A stretch of DNA of 64,000 nt from Ferrithrix thermotolerans DSM 19514. Its GTDB lineage: Bacteria > Actinomycetota > Acidimicrobiia > Acidimicrobiales > Ilumatobacteraceae. Shown here piece after piece: positions 49,445 to 58,797 of the stretch. The notes under the pieces were generated by a model that made no database searches, was not told the origin of the DNA, and saw nothing but the letters and a program-made list of their open reading frames with translations. The first letter of the stretch is position 1; each line of letters opens with the position of its first letter. The DNA is taken from positions 1 to 64,000 of the forward strand of contig CAMASN010000001.1 of assembly GCA_945861025.1 (NCBI GenBank), read 5' to 3'. A program made the position numbers and the translations under genes.

Positions 49445-50853
49445 GCGCCCTCGGGAACGTGATGCACATCGCCACAACTAGATGAGCTGGGCAACACCTT
49501 GGTGGGGTTCGCAAGCGCGGTGGGGTCGAATGCGCGACGCATTGCTGCCTGGGCTTCGAGATCTGCCACTGCGAACATCAACGGCATGAAGTCGCGCTTC
49601 TCGAGGCCGATGCCGTGCTCACCGCTGAGCACTCCCCCAACAGCAATAGACACACGAACGATTTCTTCGCCAGCTGCGTGTACGCGGTCCATAATGCCGG
49701 GCTCGCGCTTATCGAAGATCAGCAGTGGATGCAGGTTGCCGTCGCCCGCATGGAACACGTTCATCACCAGCAACTCGTGGCGCTTGGCGATCTCGTACAC
49801 GTGATTAAGTACCTCGGGCAGTTTGCGCCGAGGCACCACAGTGTCGTGTAGGTAGTAATTGGGTTTGATGCGAGCGATGGCACCGAAAGCGGTCTTGCGG
49901 CCCTTCCAGAGCAATGCTCGTTCGGCTTCGTCTTGCGCCACTCGCACGGTGCGCGTGCCATGCGCTTGAGCGATAGCGATGATGCGTTCCACTTGATCGT
50001 GCAGTCCGTGCGGCAAACCGTCTACTTCGACCAACAAGATGGCCGCTGCATCTGTAGGCAACCCGGCATGGATGTAGTCCTCAACCGCCCGCGTGCAGAG
50101 TTGGTCCATCATCTCGAGCGCTGCGGGCACCATACCGTCGGCGATGATGGCACTCACGGTTTCGGCACCGTCTTCAACACGGTCAAAATCGAAGAGCATC
50201 GTGCGAACCGTTGGCGCATTCTGAGTCAGACGCACGCAAATCTTGGTGGCAATGCCGAACATGCCTTCGCTACCCACGAAGGCACCGCGTAGGTCGAGGC
50301 CATCGGGGTCGGGGTCTTCGCCGCCAAGCATCACGATGTCGCCCTCGGGGAGCACCACTTCAAGCGCAACAATGTGAGCCGCAGTGACTCCCTCGGCCAG
50401 ACAGTGCGGGCCACCCGAGTTGTTGGCAACGTTGCCGCCGATGGTGCAGCTTTGCTGACTGCTCGGATCGGGGGCGAAGTGCAAACCAAGGTGGGCAACG
50501 GCCTTGGTGAGGTCGAGGTTCAACAGGCCGGGCTCGATCCACGCTTGGCGATTTTCGGCGTCTACCGACAGCAAGCGATCCATCTTGGCGAGCGAGATGA
50601 CCACGGCACCATCGAGCGGAGTTGCCCCGCCCGCGAGGCCCGTACCGCTACCCCGCGCCACGTATGGCTGGTTGTGCTGAACGCACGAACGGATGACGCT
50701 TTGCACCTCGGCGGTTGTGGTTGGGAAACACACGATCGACGCCTCGCCAGTGAAGTTTGAGGCGTCGCGTCGATAGAGGCTCAACTCGGTGGCGCCCACA
50801 CGCACGCGATCGGTGCCAATCGCCCGCCGCAGGTCTTCGGTAAGCGTGGTCAT
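49435..50853 (-). CDS. glcD: Glycolate oxidase subunit GlcD (FAD-linked oxidase)
   Basis: This 472-residue protein has the FAD-binding PCMH region YVARGSGTGLAGGATPLDG (about residues 59-77), NVANNSGGPHCLAEGVT and, near the C-terminus, LSGEHGIGLEKRDFM with the conserved His. It oxidises glycolate to glyoxylate; related D-lactate dehydrogenases share these motifs, but the adjacent glcE supports glycolate. It overlaps the DUF6167-like gene by 4 bp at its start. Confidence 0.92.
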   Translation of the reverse strand: MTTLTEDLRRAIGTDRVRVGATELSLYRRDASNFTGEASIVCFPTTTAEVQSVIRSCVQHNQPYVARGSGTGLAGGATPLDGAVVISLAKMDRLLSVDAENRQAWIEPGLLNLDLTKAVAHLGLHFAPDPSSQQSCTIGGNVANNSGGPHCLAEGVTAAHIVALEVVLPEGDIVMLGGEDPDPDGLDLRGAFVGSEGMFGIATKICVRLTQNAPTVRTMLFDFDRVEDGAETVSAIIADGMVPAALEMMDQLCTRAVEDYIHAGLPTDAAAILLVEVDGLPHGLHDQVERIIAIAQAHGTRTVRVAQDEAERALLWKGRKTAFGAIARIKPNYYLHDTVVPRRKLPEVLNHVYEIAKRHELLVMNVFHAGDGNLHPLLIFDKREPGIMDRVHAAGEEIVRVSIAVGGVLSGEHGIGLEKRDFMPLMFAVADLEAQAAMRRAFDPTALANPTKVLPSSSSCGDVHHVPEGAWI

Positions 50854-51239
50854 GCCCCGCGCCGCATGCGGCGTGCGCTGCGCTGGTGGCCTGCCTCGTT
50901 CGTTTCGAGAACTTGGCGCAACACGATGACTTGGCCGGGCTCTACCGGCTTGTTGTCGACAAGCACACGATCGTCGGACCCAAGTTCGTCGGCCAACGAA
51001 CCGAGGGTGCCGTCGCGTCGAGCGATGAGTTCGGCTTCTTTGCTGTGCATCGCGCTGCGACCGTCGTGCAAGGCTTCGCTGACATCGTGGCGGCGCTCAC
51101 GCATGCGCGCCCGGGCCGACTTCGCGACATTGGCGGGCGTGAGGTGCGACGCCGTGGCCTTCACCTTTTTCTTGGCATAACCAACGCCAGCGACCCCTGC
51201 GAGTGCCCCGCTGATGAACCAGCTGAGTCGTTTCATCAT
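50850..51239 (-). CDS. DUF6167-like membrane-anchored protein
   Basis: This 129-residue protein has one N-terminal membrane helix (LSWFISGALAGVAGVGY) followed by a basic helix (KKKVKATASHLTPANVAKSA) and a charged C-terminus. The position after a DUF948-like gene and the layout match small DUF6167 proteins that usually stand between the DUF948 gene and alaS in Actinobacteria. Here alaS is absent and glcD follows instead. The function is unknown. Confidence 0.6.
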   Translation of the reverse strand: MMKRLSWFISGALAGVAGVGYAKKKVKATASHLTPANVAKSARARMRERRHDVSEALHDGRSAMHSKEAELIARRDGTLGSLADELGSDDRVLVDNKPVEPGQVIVLRQVLETNEAGHQRSARRMRRGA

Positions 51240-51676
51240 TTCGGCGTCCCAGTAACGCTGTGGCCTGTTGAACCGCGGTCGGCTTTCTTGATTGCCTTCT
51301 GGTCGGTGCGACGCAGGCGACGCCAGGCGCGGCTGGTGCCGGTGGCGATGCCCGCAACCTTGATGACGGGCACAGACAACGCAGCGCGAGCCACACGACC
51401 GCCGCCCGACACGGCATCGCTGATTGCTTCGGCAGAACCCAACACCCGGTCGAAGCGATCGAGATCGTGGCGGGCCTCTGCCATCGTGGCGCGTGCTTGA
51501 TCGGTAGAGAACTGCAGCTCGGCCAGCAGCGGGCGGGTCTCAGCGCGCAGGGACTCGACCTCGCCACGAAGCGACTTCAGCGTGTCGAGCACGCGCAGCA
51601 GAACAACAATGAGCGCCGCGAAACCAATGGCGCACAGAACCGTGGCAACCACAACCGCGAGTTCGCCCGCTGTCAT
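51236..51676 (-). CDS. DUF948-like membrane protein
   Basis: This 146-residue protein has one N-terminal membrane helix (LAVVVATVLCAIGFAALIVVL), then a coiled coil (RGEVESLRAETRPLLAELQ and QARATMAEARHDLDRFD) and a basic C-terminal stretch (AWRRLRRTDQKAIKKADRG). This fits DUF948, a family found near rarA and alaS. The gene overlaps rarA by 4 bp and the DUF6167-like gene by 4 bp. The function is unknown. Confidence 0.7.
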   Translation of the reverse strand: MTAGELAVVVATVLCAIGFAALIVVLLRVLDTLKSLRGEVESLRAETRPLLAELQFSTDQARATMAEARHDLDRFDRVLGSAEAISDAVSGGGRVARAALSVPVIKVAGIATGTSRAWRRLRRTDQKAIKKADRGSTGHSVTGTPK

Positions 51677-52977
51677 TGGGTGCCATCGCTCTCGGTTGTG
51701 GTTCGGGTGCGCATCATGCGGAGCGTAACTTCCTGTTCAAAGCCAAGTGTTGTCGGATCATACAGCGTCGTGCCGGCCAGCTCTTCGGGCCGATACGTCT
51801 GCGGCACCCAACCACGTGGGTCATCGTGCGGATAGAGATAGCCAGCTCCGTGACCTAGCACGGCAGCGCCTTGATAATGACCGTCGCGCAGATGCGCAGG
51901 CACCTCGCCCACAGCGCCGTCGCGAACCATCGCTCGAGCGTTCCATATACCGAGAGCTGCCCTGTTGCTCTTTGGGGCGGTGGCGAGGTGCACCACGGCT
52001 TGCGCCAAATTGAGCTGCGCCTCGGGAAGGCCCACGTGCTCGAGCGCATGGGCCGCAGCCACTGCAATCATCAACGACTGTGGGTCGGCCATGCCAATGT
52101 CTTCGCTGGCCAACACAATCAAGCGCCGCACAATAAAGCGCGCATCTTCGCCAGCTTCGAGCATGCGCGCCAGCCAATAGAGACCGGCGTCGGGATCACT
52201 GCCGCGGATGCTCTTGATGAATGCGCTGATGACGTCGTAATGGTCGTCTCGCCCGTATCGCAACGCACTGGTGCCAAGCGCCGACTCGACATGCTCAAGC
52301 GCTACAGGATGTGGATGGGCGAGCGCGCAGGCCACCTCAAGCGCAGTCAGCACTTGACGACCATCGCCGCCGGAACGGTCGGCCAGCAACGCCACTGCAG
52401 CAGGGTCAGCTGTGGCCGCTTCGGAGGCGAGGCCGCGCTCGATGAGCAACACGATGGCTTCGCGGTCGAGCGGCTCAAGCCGAAACAGCGTGCTGCGGCT
52501 GCGCAGCGGAGCATTGACCTCAAAGAACGGATTCTCAGTGGTGGCGCCGATCAATGTGAGCGTGCCATCTTCGACCGCAGGCAACAGCGCGTCTTGCTGA
52601 GCTTTTGAGAAGCGGTGGATCTCATCGAGAAACAAGATGGTGCCGCGATCATGTTCGCCGAGGCGTTGGCGTGCGCGCTCGATGACCTCGCGAACATCTT
52701 TGACGCCTGCAGACACAGCCGACAACTGCTCAAAATGGCGCTTGGTGGTGCCCGCAACTGCTAATGCAAGCGTGGTTTTACCAGTGCCGGGCGGTCCCCA
52801 AAAGATGGCCGAGCTCAGCCGGTCTTGCTCGACGAGCCGCCGCAGTGGCCTTCCTGGCCCCACAAGGTGTGCCTGCCCGACGACCTCGTCGAGCGTGCGC
52901 GGACGCAAACGTGCGGCGAGCGGTGCTTGTTGGCGCAGACGATCGGCGGCTGCCGAACTGAACAGATCGTCGCTCAC
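51673..52977 (-). CDS. rarA: Replication-associated recombination protein RarA
   Basis: This 434-residue AAA+ clamp-loader-like ATPase has Walker A FWGPPGTGKTTLALAVAG (about residues 58-75), Walker B ILFLDEIHRFSK, ATTENPFFEVN and the conserved C-terminal tetramer domain (DDHYDVISAFIKSIRGSDPDAGLYWLARML, here in part, and GYLYPHDDPRGWVPQ). It acts at stalled replication forks. Start chosen at GTG 52977, which overlaps the stop of the Nudix gene (GTGA). The frame is open to 53040. Confidence 0.93.
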   Translation of the reverse strand: MSDDLFSSAAADRLRQQAPLAARLRPRTLDEVVGQAHLVGPGRPLRRLVEQDRLSSAIFWGPPGTGKTTLALAVAGTTKRHFEQLSAVSAGVKDVREVIERARQRLGEHDRGTILFLDEIHRFSKAQQDALLPAVEDGTLTLIGATTENPFFEVNAPLRSRSTLFRLEPLDREAIVLLIERGLASEAATADPAAVALLADRSGGDGRQVLTALEVACALAHPHPVALEHVESALGTSALRYGRDDHYDVISAFIKSIRGSDPDAGLYWLARMLEAGEDARFIVRRLIVLASEDIGMADPQSLMIAVAAAHALEHVGLPEAQLNLAQAVVHLATAPKSNRAALGIWNARAMVRDGAVGEVPAHLRDGHYQGAAVLGHGAGYLYPHDDPRGWVPQTYRPEELAGTTLYDPTTLGFEQEVTLRMMRTRTTTESDGTQ

Positions 52978-53411
52978 AACGAGCTCAGCACCAACTGATA
53001 GCCCGAGCGCCGGAAGTCGACCACACTCTCGATCAGCCACTCACGGGTGACCCATTGCCACGCAACGAACTCGCGATTATCTGGCGTGGGCACGATGTCG
53101 GCGCGAAGCGCATCGAACAAGAACCAGCGATGCAACTGCCCAAGGCGACCCTTGGAAGTCTTGAGTTCATCGGGGTACTCGTAGGGCACCCAATCGGGAT
53201 ATTGCGCCACGGACTGAACCTCGTTGGGGCCGAGTCCGGTTTCTTCGGCGAGTTCTCGCCATGCAGCAGCCAGTGGATCCTCGCCAACCTCTAGGCCGCC
53301 CTGGGGTAGCTGCCATTGGCCTGGCACGTCGCCTCGCTCGAACGCCAGTAAACGGTCGTCGACGCCGCGAACGACAATAACGACTCCAGCTCGAAAATGG
53401 GGGCTTGCCAT
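52974..53411 (-). CDS. Nudix hydrolase, RppH/diadenosine polyphosphatase-like
   Basis: This 145-residue protein has the Nudix box GGLEVGEDPLAAAWRELAEETGL (in part; GGLEVGEDPLAAAWRELAEE gives the core) at about residues 37-60. FRAGVVIVVRG at the start and WQLPQGGLEVGED resemble RppH, which removes pyrophosphate from 5' RNA ends, and Ap4A-type hydrolases. Which of the two it does cannot be fixed from the sequence. It overlaps rarA by 4 bp at its 3' end. Confidence 0.82.
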   Translation of the reverse strand: MASPHFRAGVVIVVRGVDDRLLAFERGDVPGQWQLPQGGLEVGEDPLAAAWRELAEETGLGPNEVQSVAQYPDWVPYEYPDELKTSKGRLGQLHRWFLFDALRADIVPTPDNREFVAWQWVTREWLIESVVDFRRSGYQLVLSSL

Positions 53412-53472
53412 ATGGCTCAGAACCTACAAGCTTGTGATGGCGCCAGCGCGATACGCAGACACCAACAGCGAC

Positions 53473-55218
53473 TTAGGCCTTAGGCGGCATTGCGCGGATA
53501 CCGAGCTCGGCCAACTGCTTCGGGTTCGGAATCGTGGGAGCGTTAGTCATTGGGTCCGTGCCGCTTTGCGTCTTCGGGAAGGCAATGACTTCGCGGATGT
53601 TTTCTTCTCCAGCAAGGATCGCCACGAGACGATCGATACCGAACGCGAAGCCACCGTGCGGAGGCGCTCCGTATTCGAATGGGCGCAGGAAAAAGCCGAA
53701 CTTCTTTTCGGCGTCTTCGTCGCTGATACCCAAAGCAGTGAAAACCTTGCGCTGCAGATCGCTCTTGTGGATTCGAATGGAACCAGAACCAAGCTCCCAG
53801 CCGTTCAGCACGAGGTCATAGGCCATTGCTCGCACTGACATTGGGTCGGTGTCGAACTTGTCGAGATCGTCGGGGTGCGGCATGCAGAACGGGTGATGGC
53901 CAGGCTTTGGCTTTCCGGTCTCTTTATCGAGGCCTACGAACAATGGGAATTCGATGACCCATACGTAGCGGTACGGACCTTGCCACACCGGCGGACGGCC
54001 GAGGTCGTTGCGGATCTGGCCCAAGACTTCGCACGTGGTGTCCCACGCATCGGCCACGATGAGAATGAGGTCGCCGGGCTTGGCCTCGAGGCGGGCGATC
54101 AGCGCAGTCTGCTCGTCGGCAGTGAGGAACTTGGCCACAGGCGACTCGAGGCTGCCGTCGGCGGCAACCTTGAGCCATACCAAACCCTTGGCACCCATTT
54201 GCTTGGCGCGGTCGGTGAGCGCATCGAGCTTGTTACGCCCCAGCTCTTCGGCCTTACCCGAGGCGTTGATTCCCTTGATGCACGCTGCGCCCGCAAAAGC
54301 TTTGAACTCAGTTGCCGAGAAGATGTCGGTGAGCTCGTTGAGTTCCATGCCGAAACGGAGGTCGGGCTTGTCGACACCGAAGCGGTTCATGGCGTCGCGC
54401 CAGGTCATCTGCTCGATGGTTGGTGGACGCTCGCCCGTGACGGCCTCGGCCGCTGCCATGACAGCCAAGCTGATGGCTTCAAGGACATCGTCTTGGCTCA
54501 CAAAGCTCATCTCAGCGTCGAGCTGCATGAACTCGTACTGGCGATCGGCGCGCAGGTCTTCGTCGCGCAGGCAACGAGCGATCTGGTAGTAGCGATCCAT
54601 GCCAGCCACCATCAGCAACTGCTTAAACAACTGTGGGCTCTGCGGCAGCGCATAAAAAGCCCCAGGCTCTTTACGGCTGGGCACCAAGAACTCGCGGGCG
54701 CCCTCGGGAGTAGACGGAACCAACATGGGTGTCTCAACTTCGACGAAGCTTTGCGCTTCCATCGCAGCGCGAATGGCCGAGTTCACCTTGGCGCGTACGC
54801 GCAAGTTCTTCTGCATGCGCTCGCGACGGATGTCGAGATAACGGAACTGCAAGCGGGTGGTCTCTTCGACCTTGTCCGCGCGTGAATCGATGGGGAACGG
54901 CGGCGGCTCGGCGGTGCGCAGCACCTCGACAACACACTCGCCCATTTCGATCTCGCCAGTGGGAAGGTTGGGGTTCACGGTGCCTTCGAGGCGGGCCCGA
55001 ACTTTGCCGGTGATGCGCACGACAAACTCGCTGCGCACATCGACGTCGTTATCCACGACGCACTGCACGACGCCGGTGTGGTCGCGCACATCGACGAATG
55101 CCAACTGCGTGCCGTGCTCGCGACGACTGGCAACCCATCCGCAGACGCTGATGGTTTGGCCGATATGGGTTGCGCGGACTTCGCCGCACATGTTGGAGCG
55201 CATGCTGGTAGCACTCAT
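53473..55218 (-). CDS. aspS: Aspartyl-tRNA synthetase
   Basis: This 581-residue class-II synthetase has an N-terminal OB anticodon domain (ISVCGWVASRREHGTQLAFVDV, in part), motif 1-2 region QSFVEVETPMLVPSTPEGAREF (in part), FKQLLMVAGMDRYYQIARCLRDEDLRADRQYEF (in part), a GAD insertion and motif 3 APPHGGFAFGIDRLVAIL. The bacterial-type length and the GAD domain fit AspRS. Whether it also charges tRNA-Asn depends on gatCAB elsewhere. It overlaps hisS by 4 bp. Confidence 0.95.
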   Translation of the reverse strand: MSATSMRSNMCGEVRATHIGQTISVCGWVASRREHGTQLAFVDVRDHTGVVQCVVDNDVDVRSEFVVRITGKVRARLEGTVNPNLPTGEIEMGECVVEVLRTAEPPPFPIDSRADKVEETTRLQFRYLDIRRERMQKNLRVRAKVNSAIRAAMEAQSFVEVETPMLVPSTPEGAREFLVPSRKEPGAFYALPQSPQLFKQLLMVAGMDRYYQIARCLRDEDLRADRQYEFMQLDAEMSFVSQDDVLEAISLAVMAAAEAVTGERPPTIEQMTWRDAMNRFGVDKPDLRFGMELNELTDIFSATEFKAFAGAACIKGINASGKAEELGRNKLDALTDRAKQMGAKGLVWLKVAADGSLESPVAKFLTADEQTALIARLEAKPGDLILIVADAWDTTCEVLGQIRNDLGRPPVWQGPYRYVWVIEFPLFVGLDKETGKPKPGHHPFCMPHPDDLDKFDTDPMSVRAMAYDLVLNGWELGSGSIRIHKSDLQRKVFTALGISDEDAEKKFGFFLRPFEYGAPPHGGFAFGIDRLVAILAGEENIREVIAFPKTQSGTDPMTNAPTIPNPKQLAELGIRAMPPKA

Positions 55219-56492
55219 TGTGTTGCCTCTTTCGGAGCCGTTTGAAGGGCTTTGATGACTTCGGATATCAGTGTGTCGCGGGCGACAGATCGCTGAACGT
55301 CTTCGCCGCGAAGCGGACGGATCACGACGTAGCCGGCTTCGAGTTCGTTCGAACCAACGATGATTGCTAACGGCGCACCACTGCGATCGGCGCCTTTCAT
55401 TTGGCTCTTCATGCTGCGATTCTCAAATGCTCGATCGGCCGAGATTCCGGCGGCGCGAAGTTGTGCAGTGATCCGCAACGCTTCTTGGCCGCCCGTGGTG
55501 TCGACGACGAACACATCGACGGTTTTATTCGGAGCGCCGAAGACGCCTTCGTCGTCGCAAGCTAATAGCGTGCGATCAAGGCCCAGAGCGAAGCCGATGC
55601 CGTGCGTGGCTGGACCACCAAGCGACTCAACAAGGCCGTCGTATCGGCCGCCACCGCCGAGCGCGTTCTGCGCTGAGTCGAGCGTGCCGCCTTGAAACTC
55701 GAACGTGGTGCGGCGGTAGTAGTCGAGGCCACGCACCAATGCGGTGTCGATGGTGAACGGAATGCCCAAGTCGGTGAGACCCTGTTGCACAGCTTCGAAA
55801 TTTGCTGCGGCATCTGCACCGTAGAACGAGGCGATGCGTGGAGCATCTGCCAGCACGGCAGCGTCGCCAGCACGCTTTGAGTCGAGCACGCGTAACGGAT
55901 TCTTGGTTAGCGTGATCCGGCTCTCGGGCGACAAGCGCTCGAGATTGTCATTGAAATACTCTGCAAGACTCGCCTCGTAGCGTGTCCGATCGTCGAGTTC
56001 GCCGAGCGAGTTGAGCAACAGCTTCACCTGGCGCAGGCCGAGGCGCTGATAGAACTCCCACGCCAATGCGATGACCTCGACATCGAGGTAGGGATCGTCG
56101 GCGCCAAGGACTTCGATGCCAACTTGATCGAACTGTCGGAAGCGCCCGCGCTGAGGCTTCTCGTAACGAAAGTTGGGGCCGGCGTAGAACACCTTCCACG
56201 GCGTAATGGGGCGATGCTGCGCAAAGATGCGACACACGCTGGCCGTACATTCGGGACGCAGCGACACGTGGCGACCGCCACGATCGGTGAAGTCGTACAT
56301 TTCTTTGGTGACAACATCGGTTGCCTCACCCACGCGCTGGAAGACACCGAGGTCTTCCATCAGCGGAGGCATCACTTCGCCGTAACCGGCAGCCTCAACA
56401 ACTTGAGCAAAGACGGCCTGGAACTGACGCCAGCGGCCCGAATCGGGGGGCAGGATGTCGCGCATCCCTGGGCTGTGTTGGAACTCGGGCAT
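55215..56492 (-). CDS. hisS: Histidyl-tRNA synthetase
   Basis: This 425-residue class-II synthetase has MRDILPPDSGRWRQFQ near the start, motif 2 FRYEKPQRGRFRQFDQVG, the His-A motif VRGLDYYRRTTFEFQ and motif 3 GFALGLDRTLLA, then the C-terminal anticodon-binding domain (SADRAFENRSMKSQMKGADR and IIVGSNELEAG). The start ATG at 56492 fits the family; the frame is open to 56702. It overlaps aspS by 4 bp, forming the usual hisS-aspS pair. Confidence 0.95.
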   Translation of the reverse strand: MPEFQHSPGMRDILPPDSGRWRQFQAVFAQVVEAAGYGEVMPPLMEDLGVFQRVGEATDVVTKEMYDFTDRGGRHVSLRPECTASVCRIFAQHRPITPWKVFYAGPNFRYEKPQRGRFRQFDQVGIEVLGADDPYLDVEVIALAWEFYQRLGLRQVKLLLNSLGELDDRTRYEASLAEYFNDNLERLSPESRITLTKNPLRVLDSKRAGDAAVLADAPRIASFYGADAAANFEAVQQGLTDLGIPFTIDTALVRGLDYYRRTTFEFQGGTLDSAQNALGGGGRYDGLVESLGGPATHGIGFALGLDRTLLACDDEGVFGAPNKTVDVFVVDTTGGQEALRITAQLRAAGISADRAFENRSMKSQMKGADRSGAPLAIIVGSNELEAGYVVIRPLRGEDVQRSVARDTLISEVIKALQTAPKEATQ

Positions 56493-56574
56493 AGGTGACA
56501 AGGTTAGAGCACGGCAGGCGTGAACACTCGGAGTGTTTCGTGAGACGAGACGTAACGAATGGCTGAGTACGTGC

Positions 56575-58794
56575 TCAGGCACCCTTGCCTGGCACCAGTC
56601 GATAGGCGTCGTAGACACCATCGACAGTCTTGATGGTGCGCAATACAGAGTCGAGCAGGCTCGGGTCTCCGAGTTCGAACTCGAAGCGCATCTTCGCAAC
56701 ACGGTCGCTACCAGTATGAGTGCTGCACGCCACGATGTTCACGTGCTGCTCGCTGAGAGCGTTAGCTACGTCGCGAAGCAGTCGCGAGCGATCGAGTGCC
56801 ACTACCTCGACGCCGGCGCGGAACACCGCCTTGCGGTTATCGCCTGCCCATTCGACATCGATGAGGCGCGAGGCCTGATCGCTCATCAACGACACGGCAT
56901 TTGCACAGTCGGAGCGGTGCACGCTGACGCCGCGGCCGCGAGTGACGAAACCCATGATCTCGTCGCCGGGAACAGGGGTGCAGCATCGTGAGAGACGAAC
57001 CAAAACATCGTCGAGGCCCTCGACGTGAATGCCCGCTGTAGATCGAGCACGTCGAAATCCGCGCGGCCGCACAACCTGCGATGACGACAGTTGCTCTTCT
57101 TGGTTACCGCTGCGGAACTCGTGGGCCACCTTTTGCACGAGGCCGCGAGCAGAGAGATGCTTCTCGCCAATTGCAGCAAGCGCTGTGTCGAGATCGGTAA
57201 AGCCGAGCGCCCCGAGTTCTTTGAGAAACACCTCTGATGTCCACATGCCGTGGACCGGCAGGCCCTCGCGTCGGAACTCTTTGGTGAGTTCGTCGCGGCC
57301 AACGTCGACCGCGTCGTCGCGACGCTCGCGAGTGAACCATTGGCGAATCTTGTTGCGGGCGCGAGGCGACTCGACGAACGCCAACCAGTCTTGCGACGGC
57401 GCGGCAGATTCGAGCTTAGAGACGAAGATCTCGCACGTATCGCCGCTGCGCAGCTCGCTATCGAGTGGCACGAGGCGGCCATTGACTTTGGCGCCTATGC
57501 ACTTGTGCCCGACCTCGGTGTGCACTGCGTATGCGAAGTCGACCGGGGTTGCGTGAATGGGAAGCGTGACCACGCGACCCTTGGGCGTAAACACGAACAC
57601 TTCTTCTTGCTCAAGGTCGCTCTTCAGGCTCTCCATGAACTGGTTCGGATCGGAGATCTCGGCTTGCCAGTCGATGATGCGATTGAGCCAATCGATGTCT
57701 TGAGTGGGCGCATCTTCTTTGTAGGCCCAGTGCGCAGCTACACCCCACTCCGCGCGCTGGTGCATTTCGCGTGTGCGGATTTGCACCTCGATGGGTTTGC
57801 CGTCGGGCCCGATGACCGTGGTGTGCAGGCTCTGATACAAGTTGAACTTCGGCATCGCGATGTAGTCCTTGAAGCGGCCGACAACCGGCTTCCATCGACC
57901 ATGAATACAGCCGAGCGCCGCGTAGCAATCTTTGATTGAGTCAGCTGTTACGCGAATCGCGACGAGGTCGAAGATCTCATCGAAGTCACGGTTCTTCTGG
58001 ATCATCTTTTCGTAGATGCTCCACATGTGCTTGCCGCGACCGGTGACCTCAGCATGGATGCCAAGCTCGGCAAGGCGTGAACGCACGTCGGCCAGAGTCT
58101 TGGCCAGATACATGTCGCGCTCGGGGCTGCGTGTTGCCACCAGATGATCGAGCTCGGCGAAACGCTTGGGATAGAGCGACGCAAAACTGAGGTCCTCAAG
58201 TTGCTGGCGAAGTTCTTGCATCCCTAGCCGGTGAGCAAGCGGAGCGTAGATATCGAGCGTCTCTTGGGCGATGCGACGCTGCTTTTCGGCGGGCATTCCG
58301 GCGATAGTGCGCATGTTGTGCAGGCGGTCGGCGAGCTTGATGATGAGCACGCGCAGATCTCGTGCCATCGCGACCAGCATCTTGCGCATCGTGGCGGCTT
58401 GCTGTGCCTCTTTCGAGTCAAACTGCAAGCGCTCGAGCTTGGTGACACCATCAACGATTGCGGCGACATCTTTACCGAATTGCTTTTCGACCTCGGCAAT
58501 GGTGATCTCAGTGTCTTCAACGGCGTCGTGCAAGAGCGCCGCTGCAAGTGAGGTTTCGTCGAGCCCAAGGTCGGCGACAATACGCGCAACCGCAAGCGGA
58601 TGGTTGATGTAGCTCTCGCCGCTGCTGCGGCTTTGGTGCATGTGCGCTTCGCTGGCCATCGCGAACGCACGCGTGATCATCGCCGTGCTGGCCTTTGGGT
58701 GCCGCTTTTTGTACGCGGCGAGAACAGGTGCAAGGGCATCGTTGGTGGGCAGCTGTTGCCGACGCCACGGCAGCACTCGGTCAACGGTGCCCAT
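56575..58794 (-). CDS. rsh: Bifunctional (p)ppGpp synthetase/hydrolase (Rsh)
   Basis: In this 739-residue protein the HD hydrolase domain has HDAVEDT (His89-Asp90, Glu93-Asp94). The synthetase domain has GRFKDYIAMPKFNLYQSLHTT (in part; RFKD at 307-310), the RXKD form typical of bifunctional enzymes, and a TGS domain, helical region and ACT domain follow. It makes and degrades the stringent-response alarmone (p)ppGpp. It sits between apt (3 bp upstream) and hisS (82 bp downstream), as in most Actinobacteria. Confidence 0.96.
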   Translation of the reverse strand: MGTVDRVLPWRRQQLPTNDALAPVLAAYKKRHPKASTAMITRAFAMASEAHMHQSRSSGESYINHPLAVARIVADLGLDETSLAAALLHDAVEDTEITIAEVEKQFGKDVAAIVDGVTKLERLQFDSKEAQQAATMRKMLVAMARDLRVLIIKLADRLHNMRTIAGMPAEKQRRIAQETLDIYAPLAHRLGMQELRQQLEDLSFASLYPKRFAELDHLVATRSPERDMYLAKTLADVRSRLAELGIHAEVTGRGKHMWSIYEKMIQKNRDFDEIFDLVAIRVTADSIKDCYAALGCIHGRWKPVVGRFKDYIAMPKFNLYQSLHTTVIGPDGKPIEVQIRTREMHQRAEWGVAAHWAYKEDAPTQDIDWLNRIIDWQAEISDPNQFMESLKSDLEQEEVFVFTPKGRVVTLPIHATPVDFAYAVHTEVGHKCIGAKVNGRLVPLDSELRSGDTCEIFVSKLESAAPSQDWLAFVESPRARNKIRQWFTRERRDDAVDVGRDELTKEFRREGLPVHGMWTSEVFLKELGALGFTDLDTALAAIGEKHLSARGLVQKVAHEFRSGNQEEQLSSSQVVRPRGFRRARSTAGIHVEGLDDVLVRLSRCCTPVPGDEIMGFVTRGRGVSVHRSDCANAVSLMSDQASRLIDVEWAGDNRKAVFRAGVEVVALDRSRLLRDVANALSEQHVNIVACSTHTGSDRVAKMRFEFELGDPSLLDSVLRTIKTVDGVYDAYRLVPGKGA

Positions 58795-58797
58795 TGG

